Assembly: GCA_021846275.1 (NCBI GenBank)
Contig: JAJZBZ010000001.1
Coordinates: 62,001 to 126,000, forward strand
Reading direction: 5' to 3'
Source: Acidobacteriota bacterium
Lineage (GTDB): Bacteria; Acidobacteriota; Terriglobia; Terriglobales; Acidobacteriaceae
Length of the DNA: 64,000 nt
The notes beneath the pieces are model-generated. The model worked only from the letters and a program-made list of their open reading frames with translations. It made no database searches and was not told where the DNA came from. The position numbers were made by a program, and so were the translations under genes. This document shows, one piece after another, positions 41,892 through 54,257 of this stretch (positions within the stretch are counted from its first letter, which is position 1; the number at the start of each line of letters is the position of its first letter).

Positions 41892-43817
41892 ATGGCATGG
41901 CCTGTTTTTCACACCGCCGAAGCGTCACCCGCAGTTCTTTGCCTGATTCCGGATCACGCGCGATCATGGCGTAATCACAGATGGATTTCTCTTTGTCTGT
42001 TGAGCGTGTTGATCCTTGCGCTTCCTGCTTCCGCGCCGGCACAGCAGATGGGTGGATCGTCGAGTGGGCCGCCTCAGAAGCCTCGATTTGACGCGCAGCA
42101 CAGGCCAATTACCGCAGGCGGCTTCGTCAGAAGCGGCCCGATAGTTTTTCAAAATGTGGCCCGCCAGGCTGGGCTGACGGTTTGGCACCACACGGCGGGA
42201 ACTCCGGCGAAGAAATATATTCTGGAAGCCAAAGGCCCGGGCGTTGCGCTGCTGGATTATGACCACGACGGATGGCTGGATATTTATTTTGTGAATGGGT
42301 CCACGTTTGACGCGCTGGACGGAAAAGCGAAGCCGCCACAGGCTGCGCTCTTTCACAACAATCACGACGGGACGTTTACGAATGTTGCGGCACAGGCCGG
42401 GGTGACCAATGATCGCTGGGGATACGGCGTTGTCATTGGAGACTTCGATAACGACGGCTGGCCGGATATTTACGTGACCAACTACGGCAAGAATCGGCTT
42501 TACCACAACAATCACGACGGCACGTTTACCGACGTGGCGGAAAAGGCGGGCGTGGCACTGGGCGGATGGTCGGCGGGAGCGACGTTTGGCGATTACGATG
42601 GCGATGGACGGCTGGATTTATTTGTGGATGGCTACATCGACTTTGACACGCATAATCCACCGGAGAGCGGAAACAAGGTTGTGGGTTATTCACGCTGCGT
42701 CTTTCACGGGGTGATGGTGATGTGTGGGCCGCGCGGGCTGAAGGGCGAACCCGACCATCTGTTCCATAACAACGGGGACGGGACGTTCACGGACGTGAGC
42801 GAAAAGGCCGGAGTGAGCGACCCGGATCACTATTACGGGCTGGGGACTGTTTTCGCGGATGTGAACAACGACGGATGGCCGGACCTGCTGGTGGCGGATG
42901 ACTCTTCACCGAATTATCTCTACATCAACAAACACAACGGCACGTTTGAGGACGATAGTTACACCGGGGGATTTGCCGTGAACGAGGGCGGGCGCGAAGT
43001 GGCGAACATGGGCCTTGCGCTTGGGGATTACAAGAATGATGGCCATCTTGACGTGGTGAGCACGACCTTTGCCGACGATTACAAAGTCGTCTTTGAAAAT
43101 GACGGCACGGGTAACTTCACGGATGAGAGTTACAAGGCCGGGATCGCCCTGCCGACGATGCCTTTTGTCGGTTTTGGCGATGGATTTCTGGACTATGACA
43201 ATGACGGCTGGCTGGACCTGTTCATCGCTAATGGCCATGTGTATCCGCAAGTGGATCAACACCCGGAGTGGGGACAGAGCTACGCGCAGAGGCCGCAGTT
43301 GTTCCACAACAATGGCAATGGAACCTTCACGGAGATTCCGCCCGTGGAAGGCACCGGGCTTGCGACTGTGAGCGTGGGGCGTGGCGCGGCATTTGGCGAT
43401 CTGTTCAACAATGGCAAGATCGACGTGGTCATCAGCAACATGGACGGCGTTCCGGTGCTGCTGAAAAATGTCAGTGCGGATCACCACCACTGGATTGAGC
43501 TGAGCCTGATTGGCGGACCGAAAAGTCCGCGCGACGCCGTGGGCACGACGGTCTATCTGACGGCGAACGGCATGCGGCAAAGGCAGGATGTGCTGAGCGG
43601 CGGAAGCTATCTTTCCTCGAACGATTTCCGGCTGCACTTCGGACTGGGGGACGCGACGCAGATTGACGGAGCGGAGATTCACTGGCCGGATCGGACGGTG
43701 GAAAAAATCGCGATTCCGGTTGTGGATCGCATTCTGACGATTGAAGAAGGCAAGGGCATCGTTGGCGGAACTGACGTTCCAACAACATCGACAGACTTAC
43801 ACCCATCCCAACACTGA
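41892..43817 (+). CDS. Exported FG-GAP/VCBS repeat protein with ASPIC/UnbV C-domain (CRTAC1-like)
   Basis: A 641-residue protein with a signal-like segment (ISLCLLSVLILALPASAPAQ), then at least seven calcium-binding-type repeats (ALLDYDHDGWLDIYFVN, IGDFDNDGWPDIYVTN, FGDYDGDGRLDLFVDG, FADVNNDGWPDLLVAD, FLDYDNDGWLDLFIAN). It ends in an ASPIC/UnbV domain: HHHWIELSLIGGPKSPRDAVGTTVYLTANGMRQRQDVLSGGSYLSSNDFRLHFGLGDATQI. The fold is an extracellular integrin-like propeller. The protein is surface or periplasmic; no ligand is known. Two further exported proteins follow on the same strand. Confidence 0.9.
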   Translation: MAWPVFHTAEASPAVLCLIPDHARSWRNHRWISLCLLSVLILALPASAPAQQMGGSSSGPPQKPRFDAQHRPITAGGFVRSGPIVFQNVARQAGLTVWHHTAGTPAKKYILEAKGPGVALLDYDHDGWLDIYFVNGSTFDALDGKAKPPQAALFHNNHDGTFTNVAAQAGVTNDRWGYGVVIGDFDNDGWPDIYVTNYGKNRLYHNNHDGTFTDVAEKAGVALGGWSAGATFGDYDGDGRLDLFVDGYIDFDTHNPPESGNKVVGYSRCVFHGVMVMCGPRGLKGEPDHLFHNNGDGTFTDVSEKAGVSDPDHYYGLGTVFADVNNDGWPDLLVADDSSPNYLYINKHNGTFEDDSYTGGFAVNEGGREVANMGLALGDYKNDGHLDVVSTTFADDYKVVFENDGTGNFTDESYKAGIALPTMPFVGFGDGFLDYDNDGWLDLFIANGHVYPQVDQHPEWGQSYAQRPQLFHNNGNGTFTEIPPVEGTGLATVSVGRGAAFGDLFNNGKIDVVISNMDGVPVLLKNVSADHHHWIELSLIGGPKSPRDAVGTTVYLTANGMRQRQDVLSGGSYLSSNDFRLHFGLGDATQIDGAEIHWPDRTVEKIAIPVVDRILTIEEGKGIVGGTDVPTTSTDLHPSQH

Positions 43818-43825
43818 GGACCAAC

Positions 43826-44302
43826 ATGAAGAAACCATCGCGACGCAGTTTTCTTGTTCAGCTTCCCTCCGGCATTGCGGCTCTGGCGTTTGCTCTGCGC
43901 TCGCCACGTGCGCAGGCGCAGAGTGCGATGACGATACCTCACACATCTCTGATCGAACCCGCCGAGGCGGCTGCGATGCTGCGGAAGCCCAACGCGGGCC
44001 GGTGGAAGATTTTGCAGGTGGGCTTTCGTTCGATGTATGAGCAGCGGCACATTCGCGGTGCCGTGTATGCGGGGCCTGCTTCGCAGCCGGAGGGTCTGAC
44101 GAATCTGCGCAGCGCGGTCTCCGGCCTGACGCACGAGAGTCCGATCCTGCTGTATTGCGGTTGCTGCCCGTGGTCGCATTGCCCGAATATTGCTCCGGCA
44201 TGGAATGCGCTGCAGGGCATGGGATTCAGGAGTGTCCGCGTGATCGAGATTGCGAATAACTTTGGCGATGACTGGGTTGCAAAGGGATACCCGGTTGCCT
44301 GA
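43826..44302 (+). CDS. Tat-exported rhodanese-like protein with Cys cluster
   Basis: A 158-residue protein opening with KKPSRRSFLVQLPSGIAALAF, a twin-arginine export signal. The rhodanese core is KILQVGFRSMYEQRHIRGAVYAG with the active loop LLYCGCCPWSHCPNIAPAWNALQGMGF. Cys111 aligns with the rhodanese nucleophile; Cys113, Cys114 and Cys119 form an extra cluster with His118, which may bind metal or form disulphides. It might carry sulfane sulfur or serve as a thiol relay. The start is nine bases after the FG-GAP gene and its end overlaps the TlpA-like gene. Confidence 0.82.
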   Translation: MKKPSRRSFLVQLPSGIAALAFALRSPRAQAQSAMTIPHTSLIEPAEAAAMLRKPNAGRWKILQVGFRSMYEQRHIRGAVYAGPASQPEGLTNLRSAVSGLTHESPILLYCGCCPWSHCPNIAPAWNALQGMGFRSVRVIEIANNFGDDWVAKGYPVA

Positions 44303-44312
44303 CGGAGTTCCT

Positions 44313-44879
44313 GTGGATCAGGAGCGCGAAACTGAGCGGCGGCAACTGCTCCAATCTCTCGCGGTGCTTGCCGCGGCTCCATATCTGTGGCAAATGCCAC
44401 TGTCAGCCGCCACGCCGCGACTGTTGGCGCAGGCACCGGATTTTTCGCGCCCCGCTGTTGGCAGCCACACGCCGATCCACCTGGCCGGGTTCCGCGGCAG
44501 AGTTGTTTTACTCAACTTCTGGGCTACCTGGTGCGGACCATGCCTGTCGGAGATTCCACGGCTCGTGAACTGGCAAGGCCAGCTTCAATCGAGGGGATTG
44601 CAGGTGATTGGCGCATCGATGGACGATGCGGAATCGCCGGTAACTACCTGGATCCAGCGGTTGCGGATCAATTATCCGATCGTGATGAGTGATCCGAAGC
44701 TGAGTCTGAGCTATGGCGGAGTGCTCGGGTTGCCGATGTCATTTCTGATCGACAGGCAAGGCCGTTTGCGCCGTCGCGTGGAGGGCGTTTTGCATGCTGC
44801 AACCGACTTGCGTGAGATTGAGGAACTGCTGAGTCAGGGCCAGCGCGCCGCGTCATCCGAGCTGAAAAATCGCGCTTAG
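44313..44879 (+). CDS. TlpA-like periplasmic thioredoxin
   Basis: About 188 residues. An ERRQLLQSLAVLAAAPYLW twin-arginine-like or signal-anchor segment is followed by a redoxin domain with LNFWATWCGPCLSEIPRL, in which Cys74 and Cys77 form the redox motif, and the cis-proline LGLPMSFLIDRQGRL. It acts as a thiol-disulphide oxidoreductase outside the cytoplasm. The start is GTG 44313 with ACGGAG five bases upstream; a TTG at 44295 overlapping the rhodanese stop is possible. Its last 4 bases overlap the convergent response-regulator gene. Confidence 0.85.
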   Translation: MDQERETERRQLLQSLAVLAAAPYLWQMPLSAATPRLLAQAPDFSRPAVGSHTPIHLAGFRGRVVLLNFWATWCGPCLSEIPRLVNWQGQLQSRGLQVIGASMDDAESPVTTWIQRLRINYPIVMSDPKLSLSYGGVLGLPMSFLIDRQGRLRRRVEGVLHAATDLREIEELLSQGQRAASSELKNRA

Positions 44880-45250
44880 CCGCGCATGCGCGCGAGCAGA
44901 TCCTGCGGGTGTACGGGCTTGGCGAGAATTTCAAAGTCGTAGCCGCGAGCGCGGGCTTTTTCCAGGAGGTCGGCTGTGGCGGCCTGACCGGAAAACAGCA
45001 GAACCTTGATGCCTGGCAACATGCGGCGGATTTCAATCGCTGCATCGATGCCGTTGACGTCGGCCATGATGACATCGGAGATCAGCATTTCAGGCTGGAA
45101 GGTTGCAGCAACTTCCAGCGCCTGCTCACCGGAGTAAACAGCGCGCGTTTCAAATCCGCTCTGGGTGAGGATCATGGCCAGTGTGTCGGCGATGACGCGT
45201 TCATCATCGGCGACCAGAACTTTCTGTTTGCTCTTTGCTTCTGTGCTCAT
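44876..45250 (-). CDS. Stand-alone response-regulator receiver protein
   Basis: A 124-residue protein with a single receiver domain: Asp15/Asp16 acidic pair, phosphoacceptor Asp59 (LISDVIM), Ser87 (LLFSGQ) and Lys111 (LAKPVHP). There is no output domain, so it acts through protein contacts or as a phosphate sink. No histidine kinase is adjacent. The start could also be the ATG at 45301. Its end overlaps the TlpA-like gene by 4 bases. Confidence 0.88.
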   Translation of the reverse strand: MSTEAKSKQKVLVADDERVIADTLAMILTQSGFETRAVYSGEQALEVAATFQPEMLISDVIMADVNGIDAAIEIRRMLPGIKVLLFSGQAATADLLEKARARGYDFEILAKPVHPQDLLARMRG

Positions 45251-45762
45251 GCTGCCTGTCCGAGTCTCCGGCGCCACAGGTATCCTGTTGCGCATTTGCA
45301 TCCGCTTTGCGGCTGGCTACTGATATTGTAGCCGCCTGCGCCGGTGTGAATCCATCGGATGACAAATCAGGTGACGGGGTTGCAGGCGACATGCTCATTT
45401 TTATCGAATGCTTATGGCCAATAGATATTTCAGGTTGTAAGCTGGAATCAGGATTGCTCCGCCCAGACAATTGGATCATGAAGGCCTCGTCGGAAGGATG
45501 CTTGCGTATCCCAGCCGGAGCCTGGATGCAAGCTACCGCATCCGCGATGGAGTAACCGCTGGCCGCTGATAAATTTCCTGTCGGCCTGCGCTTCCGGTGT
45601 GTCTCTGATTTGCATCGAACTGCTTGAGAAGTATCTGAACTCTGGAAAATGGATGGATGCGCTGTTGAACTGCGGCGCTAAGAGTGGGCAAACAGGATGA
45701 CAAGGATCATGGTGTCAGTCGCGCGGCCGTGAGAGGGTCAAAAGACGGATGGATGAGGAGGG
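45251..45762. other. Non-coding gap before the ABC transporter
   Basis: About 510 bases between the receiver gene and the ABC ATPase hold no convincing gene. The longest open frames here lack a ribosome-binding site and family features. An AT-richer patch occurs around 45390-45450. I see no hairpin with a T-tract and no strong -35/-10 pair. Confidence 0.5.
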
Positions 45763-47160
45763 ATGATGGGAAATCCGCTGAATGACACGATGGCTGGAAC
45801 CTCTTCCGTCATCGCTGTCGGCACCGAGCCGATCATCCGCGCCGAGCGCATTGAGAAGTACTACGCGCAACCGAGCCAGAATCGTATTCAGGTGATTTCT
45901 GCGACGGATCTTTTGATCGTGCCGGGGGAGATTCTGGCGCTGCTCGGACCATCCGGGTCGGGCAAATCGACGATGCTGCGGATGCTGAGCGGATTGTCGA
46001 AGCCGAGTGCGGGACAGGTTTACTGGCATGGGCGGCCGATTGCCGAGTCGGCGATCAACGTCTCGATTGTCTTCCAAAGCTTCGCGCTTTTTCCCTGGCT
46101 GACCGTGCTGGAGAATGTGGAGGCTCCGCTGAAGGCTCGCGGCATGGCGGCCGATGAGCGTCGCGAGCGCAGCCTGCGCATGCTGGACACGGTGGGACTG
46201 GATGGATTTGAGGCGGCGTATCCGAAGGAGCTTTCCGGGGGGATGCGCCAGCGGGTGGGCTTTGCGCGCGCGCTGGTGGTGGAGCCGGAGGTGCTGTTCA
46301 TGGATGAGCCGTTCTCCGCACTGGACGTGCTGACGGCGGAGAACCTGCGCAGCGAGTTGCTGGAGCTGTGGTCAAAGAAGACGATGCCGACAAAGGCCGT
46401 TTTTCTGGTGACGCACAACATCGAAGAGGCCGTGCTGCTGGCGGATCGCATCATCGTGCTGGGGCGAAATCCGGGGCACATTCGCACGGATTTCCGGGTG
46501 CAACTGTCGCATCCGCGCGATCGGAAATCAGAGCCATTCACGCAACTGGTGGATTACATCTACAAGGTGCTGACGCGGCCGGAAGTCGCTCCGCTGGCCG
46601 CGCCCGACCAGACGACGGGCAGGACGCCGCGCGATCAGCGGCAGATGCATTATCAGATGCTGCCACATGCGCGGCCGGGCGGCGTGGCGGGATTGCTGGA
46701 GTTGCTGATCGACAAGGGAGGCAAGGACGATATTTATCGTCTTGCGGATGATCTGGCGTTTGAGATTGATGACCTGCTGCCGATTGTGGATGCCGCGCAG
46801 TTGTTGGGATTCCTCACTGTTTACGAGGGCGACGTGGCGATTACGGCGACGGGGACGGAGTTTGCAAACTCGGAGATTCTGCGGCAGAAGGAGCTTTTTC
46901 GGCAGGCGGCGCTTAAGAACATTCTGCTGCTGCGGCAGATTCGTCGCGCGCTGGAAACGAAGAACGACCACACGGTGCCGGAGGAGTTTTTCCTCGACAT
47001 GCTGGATGAGCAGTTCAGCAGCGACGAGAGCCTGAGACAGGTGGAAACCGCTGTGAGTTGGGGCCGCTACGCGGAGTTGTTCGACTTCGATGCCGCGCGT
47101 CGTCGATTCATTTTGCCCGAGGAGACGGAGATCGTCGCGCCGGTTGAGGGTGCGGAATGA
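45763..47160 (+). CDS. ABC transporter ATPase with AAA-associated C-terminal domain
   Basis: A 465-residue protein. Residues about 25-270 form an ABC ATPase of the nitrate/sulfonate/taurine family: Walker A GPSGSGKST (62-70), signature LSGGMRQR, Walker B EVLFMDEPFSALDVL. The last about 170 residues are an AAA-associated domain (LLELLIDKGGKDDIYRLADDLAFEIDDLLPIVDAAQLLGFLTV...), which is seen in some importers of this type and may be regulatory. Two ATGs three bases apart follow a GAGGAGGG site. Its TGA overlaps the permease start (ATGA). Confidence 0.92.
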   Translation: MMGNPLNDTMAGTSSVIAVGTEPIIRAERIEKYYAQPSQNRIQVISATDLLIVPGEILALLGPSGSGKSTMLRMLSGLSKPSAGQVYWHGRPIAESAINVSIVFQSFALFPWLTVLENVEAPLKARGMAADERRERSLRMLDTVGLDGFEAAYPKELSGGMRQRVGFARALVVEPEVLFMDEPFSALDVLTAENLRSELLELWSKKTMPTKAVFLVTHNIEEAVLLADRIIVLGRNPGHIRTDFRVQLSHPRDRKSEPFTQLVDYIYKVLTRPEVAPLAAPDQTTGRTPRDQRQMHYQMLPHARPGGVAGLLELLIDKGGKDDIYRLADDLAFEIDDLLPIVDAAQLLGFLTVYEGDVAITATGTEFANSEILRQKELFRQAALKNILLLRQIRRALETKNDHTVPEEFFLDMLDEQFSSDESLRQVETAVSWGRYAELFDFDAARRRFILPEETEIVAPVEGAE

Positions 47161-48905
47161 AGCGGACCTTTCGCCCGCTGGCCAGCACGCTGGTGATGCG
47201 CTCCACCTGGCCGGTCTTCATTGACGCGGGCGTGGCGGCGCTCGGGCTGGCGATTTTCTTCACGATCGTGCATATGAGCACCTACTGGATGCAGGCTCCG
47301 GTGCCGATGGTGCCGATCTCTCACTCCATGCGCGCGCTGCCGACGTATGCCGCCTATTCTGTTGTGCGCATCGGAATCGCCTACATCCTGAGCCTGATTT
47401 TTGCTGTGAGTTATGGCTATCTGGCGGCGTATAACCCGCGTGTGGAGGCGTGGATGATTGCGGCGCTGGATATTCTGCAATCGATTCCAGTGCTAAGTTT
47501 TTTGCCGCCGGTTGTGCTGGCCATGGTCGCGTTGATTCCCGGCCATCAGCTTGGCATAGAACTGGGCGTGATCCTGCTGATCTTCACGGGGCAGGTGTGG
47601 AATCTTGCATTCAGTTTTTACACGTCGCTGAAGACGATCCCGCGCGAGATGCAGGAGGCTGCGCGCGTCTTTCGTTACTCGGCGTGGCAGCGGTTCTGGC
47701 AACTGGAGATGCCGTTCGCCACCATCGGCCTCGTCTGGAACTCCATCGTCTCGGTCGCCGGCGGATGGTTTGCTCTGATTGCCTGCGAGATGTTCACGAT
47801 GGGCGACAGGAACTTTCAACTGCCGGGTCTGGGCAGCTATCTGCAAACGGCGGCAAGCTCGGGCGATCTGCGCGCGCTGCTCGCGGGGCTGGGCACAGTC
47901 ATCCTGATCGTTGTCGCGACGGACCAGCTTGTCTGGCGACCGCTGATTGCATGGAGCGACAAATTCAAGTTTGAGCAGGTGGAGTCGGATGATCGCATTG
48001 TGTCGCCGATACTGGAGCTGATTCGCCGGTCGCCGCTCCTGCAATCGCTGCCGCATCGCATCTGGTCGCGCGTGGAGGAGCCGCTGTATCGGCGATTTGC
48101 TGCGAGCCATCGCAAGGCACCGTTGCAGGCTATCGATGAGGATGGCGGCGACGCGCGCGCCTCCCTGCGACTGTGGGCGCTGGCGGTGGCTGTTTTTGCG
48201 GCGGTGAGCTGGGGGGCGTGGCAGGGGTTGATGCTGCTGCGCGGCATCTCCTGGAGCGAGATGGGGATGCTGCTGGAGGGAGCAGCGGCAACGTTTCTGC
48301 GCGTGAATGCCTCCCTGCTGATCTCCGCGCTGTGGACGATTCCGGTGGGCGTGGCGATTGGCTTCAATCCTCGGCTGGCGCGGCTGGTGCAGCCGTTGGC
48401 GCAGATCATGGCGTCGATCCCGGCGACGGCGTTTTTTCCGATTCTGCTGATCGGGCTGGTGAAGCTGGGCGGCGGGCTGGGCATTGGCTCGGTGGCGCTG
48501 ATGCTGCTGGGCACGCAGTGGTACATTCTGTTCAACGTGATCGCGGGCGCGATGTCGATTCCATCCGACCTTCGCGAGGCGGCATCGCTCTATCGCTTCA
48601 CGCGGTGGCAGCGATGGACGACACTGATCCTGCCGGGGATATTTCCGTACCTGATTACGGGGATGGTGACGGCCTCGGGCGGGGCCTGGAACGCGTCCGT
48701 GTTTGCGGAATACTCGCACCTGGGGAATCAGACGCTGTCGACGATCGGGCTGGGCGCACAGATCGACATGGCCACGGATCAGGGACGGTTTCCGATGCTG
48801 CTGCTGGCGACGATTCTGATTTCACTGATGGTGGTAAGCATGAATCGGCTGGTGTGGCGAAGGCTGTATCATCTGGCGGAGTCGCGATTCAAACTCGAAG
48901 GCTGA
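47157..48905 (+). CDS. ABC transporter permease, two BPD domains fused
   Basis: A 582-residue polytopic membrane protein made of two homologous binding-protein-dependent permease halves. The first EAA loop is EMQEAARVFRYSAWQRFWQLEMP and the second DLREAASLYRFTRWQRWTTLILP, so one chain provides the whole channel. It is coupled to the ATPase gene. No periplasmic binding protein gene is nearby, so the substrate is unknown; the family transports nitrate, sulfonates, cyanate or thiamine precursors. Confidence 0.9.
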   Translation: MKRTFRPLASTLVMRSTWPVFIDAGVAALGLAIFFTIVHMSTYWMQAPVPMVPISHSMRALPTYAAYSVVRIGIAYILSLIFAVSYGYLAAYNPRVEAWMIAALDILQSIPVLSFLPPVVLAMVALIPGHQLGIELGVILLIFTGQVWNLAFSFYTSLKTIPREMQEAARVFRYSAWQRFWQLEMPFATIGLVWNSIVSVAGGWFALIACEMFTMGDRNFQLPGLGSYLQTAASSGDLRALLAGLGTVILIVVATDQLVWRPLIAWSDKFKFEQVESDDRIVSPILELIRRSPLLQSLPHRIWSRVEEPLYRRFAASHRKAPLQAIDEDGGDARASLRLWALAVAVFAAVSWGAWQGLMLLRGISWSEMGMLLEGAAATFLRVNASLLISALWTIPVGVAIGFNPRLARLVQPLAQIMASIPATAFFPILLIGLVKLGGGLGIGSVALMLLGTQWYILFNVIAGAMSIPSDLREAASLYRFTRWQRWTTLILPGIFPYLITGMVTASGGAWNASVFAEYSHLGNQTLSTIGLGAQIDMATDQGRFPMLLLATILISLMVVSMNRLVWRRLYHLAESRFKLEG

Positions 48906-49056
48906 GGTTTTCTGAGTTCCTGTCATCGAAAGATTGCAATTTCCTGATTCTTTGCGGCTCCTCATGAAATCTGTTCACCTGATTGGAATCGGCTAAGGTT
49001 TTCCCCGGCTGAGCCGATAGAGGCATCAGGCGATGCTTCGCCGACGAGGATCGTTT

Positions 49057-49419
49057 ATGAGAATTCTCTTTTTCCGCTCTGATTGCTTCTCGCCACATCG
49101 CGCCGCAGCAGGTATTTTCCGCTGTGCCCTCGTCGTGACTCTGCTTGTCTCCACCCTCGCTCTTCATGCTGAGGATCGCGCGGTGAAGCAGCGGGTCGCG
49201 CCGACCTATCCGGAGATTGCCAAGCGGCTGGGTATCACCGGCGTGGTGAAAATTCAGGCGACGGTTGCGCCGGATGGCAAGGTCACGGCAGTGAAAACCA
49301 TCAGTGGCAACAGCATGCTGGCTTCCGCCGCGCAGAGCGCCGTGGAACGCTGGCGCTTTGAACCGGCGGATAGCCCGTCCACGGTCAACGTGCAACTGAA
49401 CTTCGCTCTGACGCGCTAA
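49057..49419 (+). CDS. Exported or anchored TonB C-terminal-domain protein
   Basis: About 120 residues: a basic start (MRILFFRSDC), a signal or anchor helix (FRCALVVTLLVSTLALHA) and one TonB C-terminal domain, RVAPTYPEIAKRLGITGVVKIQATVAPDGKVTAVKTISGNSMLASAAQSAVERWRFEPA. It is much shorter than classical TonB and lacks the long proline-rich spacer, so it may not span to the outer membrane. GAGGA lies upstream of the ATG. A hairpin terminator follows. Confidence 0.85.
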   Translation: MRILFFRSDCFSPHRAAAGIFRCALVVTLLVSTLALHAEDRAVKQRVAPTYPEIAKRLGITGVVKIQATVAPDGKVTAVKTISGNSMLASAAQSAVERWRFEPADSPSTVNVQLNFALTR

Positions 49420-49512
49420 TTTTTTTGCCTCTGAATCCTCCGCCAACCGTGACTGAAATGCTCCTCCGGTTGAGCCAGGAATGAGGAAATGAAAACGGCT
49501 GAAAGCAGGCGG

Positions 49513-49547
49513 GCCTGATGCGGAATCCGCATCAGGCTGATGCTTTT
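49513..49547 (+). terminator. Hairpin terminator after the TonB-domain gene
   Basis: An 11-bp perfect stem, GCCTGATGCGG (49513-49523) with CCGCATCAGGC (49527-49537), and an AAT loop. On the + strand TGATGCTTTT follows, giving a short T-run. It lies between the convergent TonB-domain and secA genes and may also serve secA. Confidence 0.7.
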
Positions 49548-49571
49548 GTCACTGTGTTTGGGATGAGAAAA

Positions 49572-52529
<2,958 letters not shown>

Positions 52530-52646
52530 GGCGGAACTCTCCGTTTACCAGTGTAAATGCTGGAGGCTGAAGAGATGATTGCGGGCGCAGGCCGACGGAT
52601 AACGCAAGATGCTTGCAACTGAACTGCGAAGCGGGTATGCGTTCGG

Positions 52647-54122
52647 TTAAGAAATCTGCCAGCCGCGACGGCGCTGGACCTCTGAGTAGACTTCGACGTA
52701 CTCCCGCGCCGGGTGAGACCAAGAATAATCCTTGGCCATGCCGTTCCGCATCAGCGTCTGCCAGCCATCGCTGTCGTTGGCGAAGACCCAGAGGGCGCGG
52801 TCGATGGCCCAGAGAAAATCGCCGGGATGGTAGCCGGAAAACTTGAAGCCGGTGCCGGTGCGGTGATCGGCATTCCACTCCTCGACTGTATCTTCGAGTC
52901 CGCCGGTCGAACGCACGACGGGAACGGTGCCGTACTTGAGGGAGTAAATCTGGTTGAGGCCGCATGGTTCGTAGCGGGACGGCATGAGGAAGATGTCCGC
53001 GCCGGCCTCGATCTTGTGCGCAATCGCATCGTCGTACTTGATCTGAACAGCTACTTTTTCCGGGTAGCGCTCGGCGAAGCTGCGGAAGAACTGCTCGTAG
53101 ACAGGCTCGCCAGTTCCGAGCGCGACGAGCGCGATGTCGCGCTGGGCAAGCTGGTCGGCGATGGCGGCGAGGATGTCGAATCCCTTCTGCGTGGCAAAGC
53201 GCGAGACGATGCCCAGCACGGGCGTCGTATCGGGGATGTGCTCCAGGCCAAAGGCGTGGAGCACGTCGCGTCGGCACTCGGCCTTGCCCGCCAGATCGTC
53301 CCCAGAATAATGCGCTGCCAGAAGGGAGTCGCGCGCCGGATCCCAGTGCGCGTAATCGACGCCATTCAGAATGCCGCGCAGATCCCAGTGCCGTCGGCTG
53401 AAGATCGACTCCAGACCCGCGCCAAACTCCGCGCCCTGAATCTCGCGCGCATAGGTGGGGCTGACGGTGGTCATGTAGTCGCACATCAGAGCGCCGCCCT
53501 TCAGGAAATTGAAGGTGTCGTTCTGCTCCACTTTGTCGAAGGTGAAGATGTCCCACGGCAGCAGAAGCAGCTCGGTGGTACGAGGCGGAAACCAGCCCTG
53601 GTAGCCAGCGTTGTGGATGGTGAGCACGACGCCGATATTGCGTAGCAGCGGGTCGTAAACATACACCGTGCGCAGAAGAACCGGGAGAATCGCCGTCTGC
53701 CAGTCGTGAACGTGAAAGACGTCGGGCAGGCCGAGCAGCTTGACGGACTCCAGGACGGCGCGCGAGAACAGGCCGAAGCGCTCGGCGTTGTCAGCGTAAT
53801 CACCGCCGCCGCGCGGGCCGTAAAATCCTTCGCGGTCAAACAACTCCGGACAGTCGATGAAGTAAAACTGAACCCCGTCGCGCAGGCCGCCATCGACCAC
53901 ATCGACGAAGCGGTTATAGAACGGAAACGGAATCGTGAGCGAGCGCAGAGCGGCCGTGCTCGGCTCCGGCAAATGAGCACGCGCCGAGCGGTAGAGCGGC
54001 AGATACACCGTCACTCGATGGCCGAGCCTGACCAGTTCCGGCGGCAGCGCGCCTACGACATCGGCCAGCCCGCCGGTTTTGGCAAAAGGCACACATTCTG
54101 AGGCAGCGAATACAATATGCAT
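52647..54122 (-). CDS. glgA: Glycogen synthase (ADP-glucose)
   Basis: A 491-residue GT5 retaining glucosyltransferase. The N-terminal KTGGL motif is in MHIVFAASECVPFAKTGGLADVVGALP. The C-terminal domain has IGVVLTIHNAGYQGWFP-type core segments, VSRFATQKGFDIL, LMPSRYEPCGLNQIYSLKYGTVPVVRSTGGLEDTV. The start ATG at 54122 has AGGAG at eight bases; a longer reading frame lies upstream but is not needed. No other glg genes are here, so storage polymer synthesis is completed elsewhere. It is divergent from ksgA. Confidence 0.94.
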   Translation of the reverse strand: MHIVFAASECVPFAKTGGLADVVGALPPELVRLGHRVTVYLPLYRSARAHLPEPSTAALRSLTIPFPFYNRFVDVVDGGLRDGVQFYFIDCPELFDREGFYGPRGGGDYADNAERFGLFSRAVLESVKLLGLPDVFHVHDWQTAILPVLLRTVYVYDPLLRNIGVVLTIHNAGYQGWFPPRTTELLLLPWDIFTFDKVEQNDTFNFLKGGALMCDYMTTVSPTYAREIQGAEFGAGLESIFSRRHWDLRGILNGVDYAHWDPARDSLLAAHYSGDDLAGKAECRRDVLHAFGLEHIPDTTPVLGIVSRFATQKGFDILAAIADQLAQRDIALVALGTGEPVYEQFFRSFAERYPEKVAVQIKYDDAIAHKIEAGADIFLMPSRYEPCGLNQIYSLKYGTVPVVRSTGGLEDTVEEWNADHRTGTGFKFSGYHPGDFLWAIDRALWVFANDSDGWQTLMRNGMAKDYSWSHPAREYVEVYSEVQRRRGWQIS

Positions 54123-54257
54123 CGGACACGCTCCTGTTTCCATTGCGCCGCCGCCGGAGGGCCGGAAGACGGCGTCGCTCAAACGCCAAGTCTACTACGT
54201 CAGATGCGGCACGACCGGAAAGCGAAGGCTCGTCCAAACGGAAAGTGAAGGTTAATC

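Noticed and set aside
45235-45555. A 106-residue frame between the receiver gene and the ABC transporter
   Set aside because: It overlaps the receiver gene start, has no ribosome-binding site and matches no family.
48906-49056. A dif-like recombination site near the skew change
   Set aside because: I read the gaps at 45.3-45.8 and 48.9-49.1 kb and saw no 28-base dif-type palindrome. A motif search would be needed to be certain.
54246-54248. Selenocysteine or programmed stop-codon read-through in ksgA
   Set aside because: KsgA has no redox-active residue at this place and no selenocysteine element was recognised. A mutation or non-standard start is simpler.
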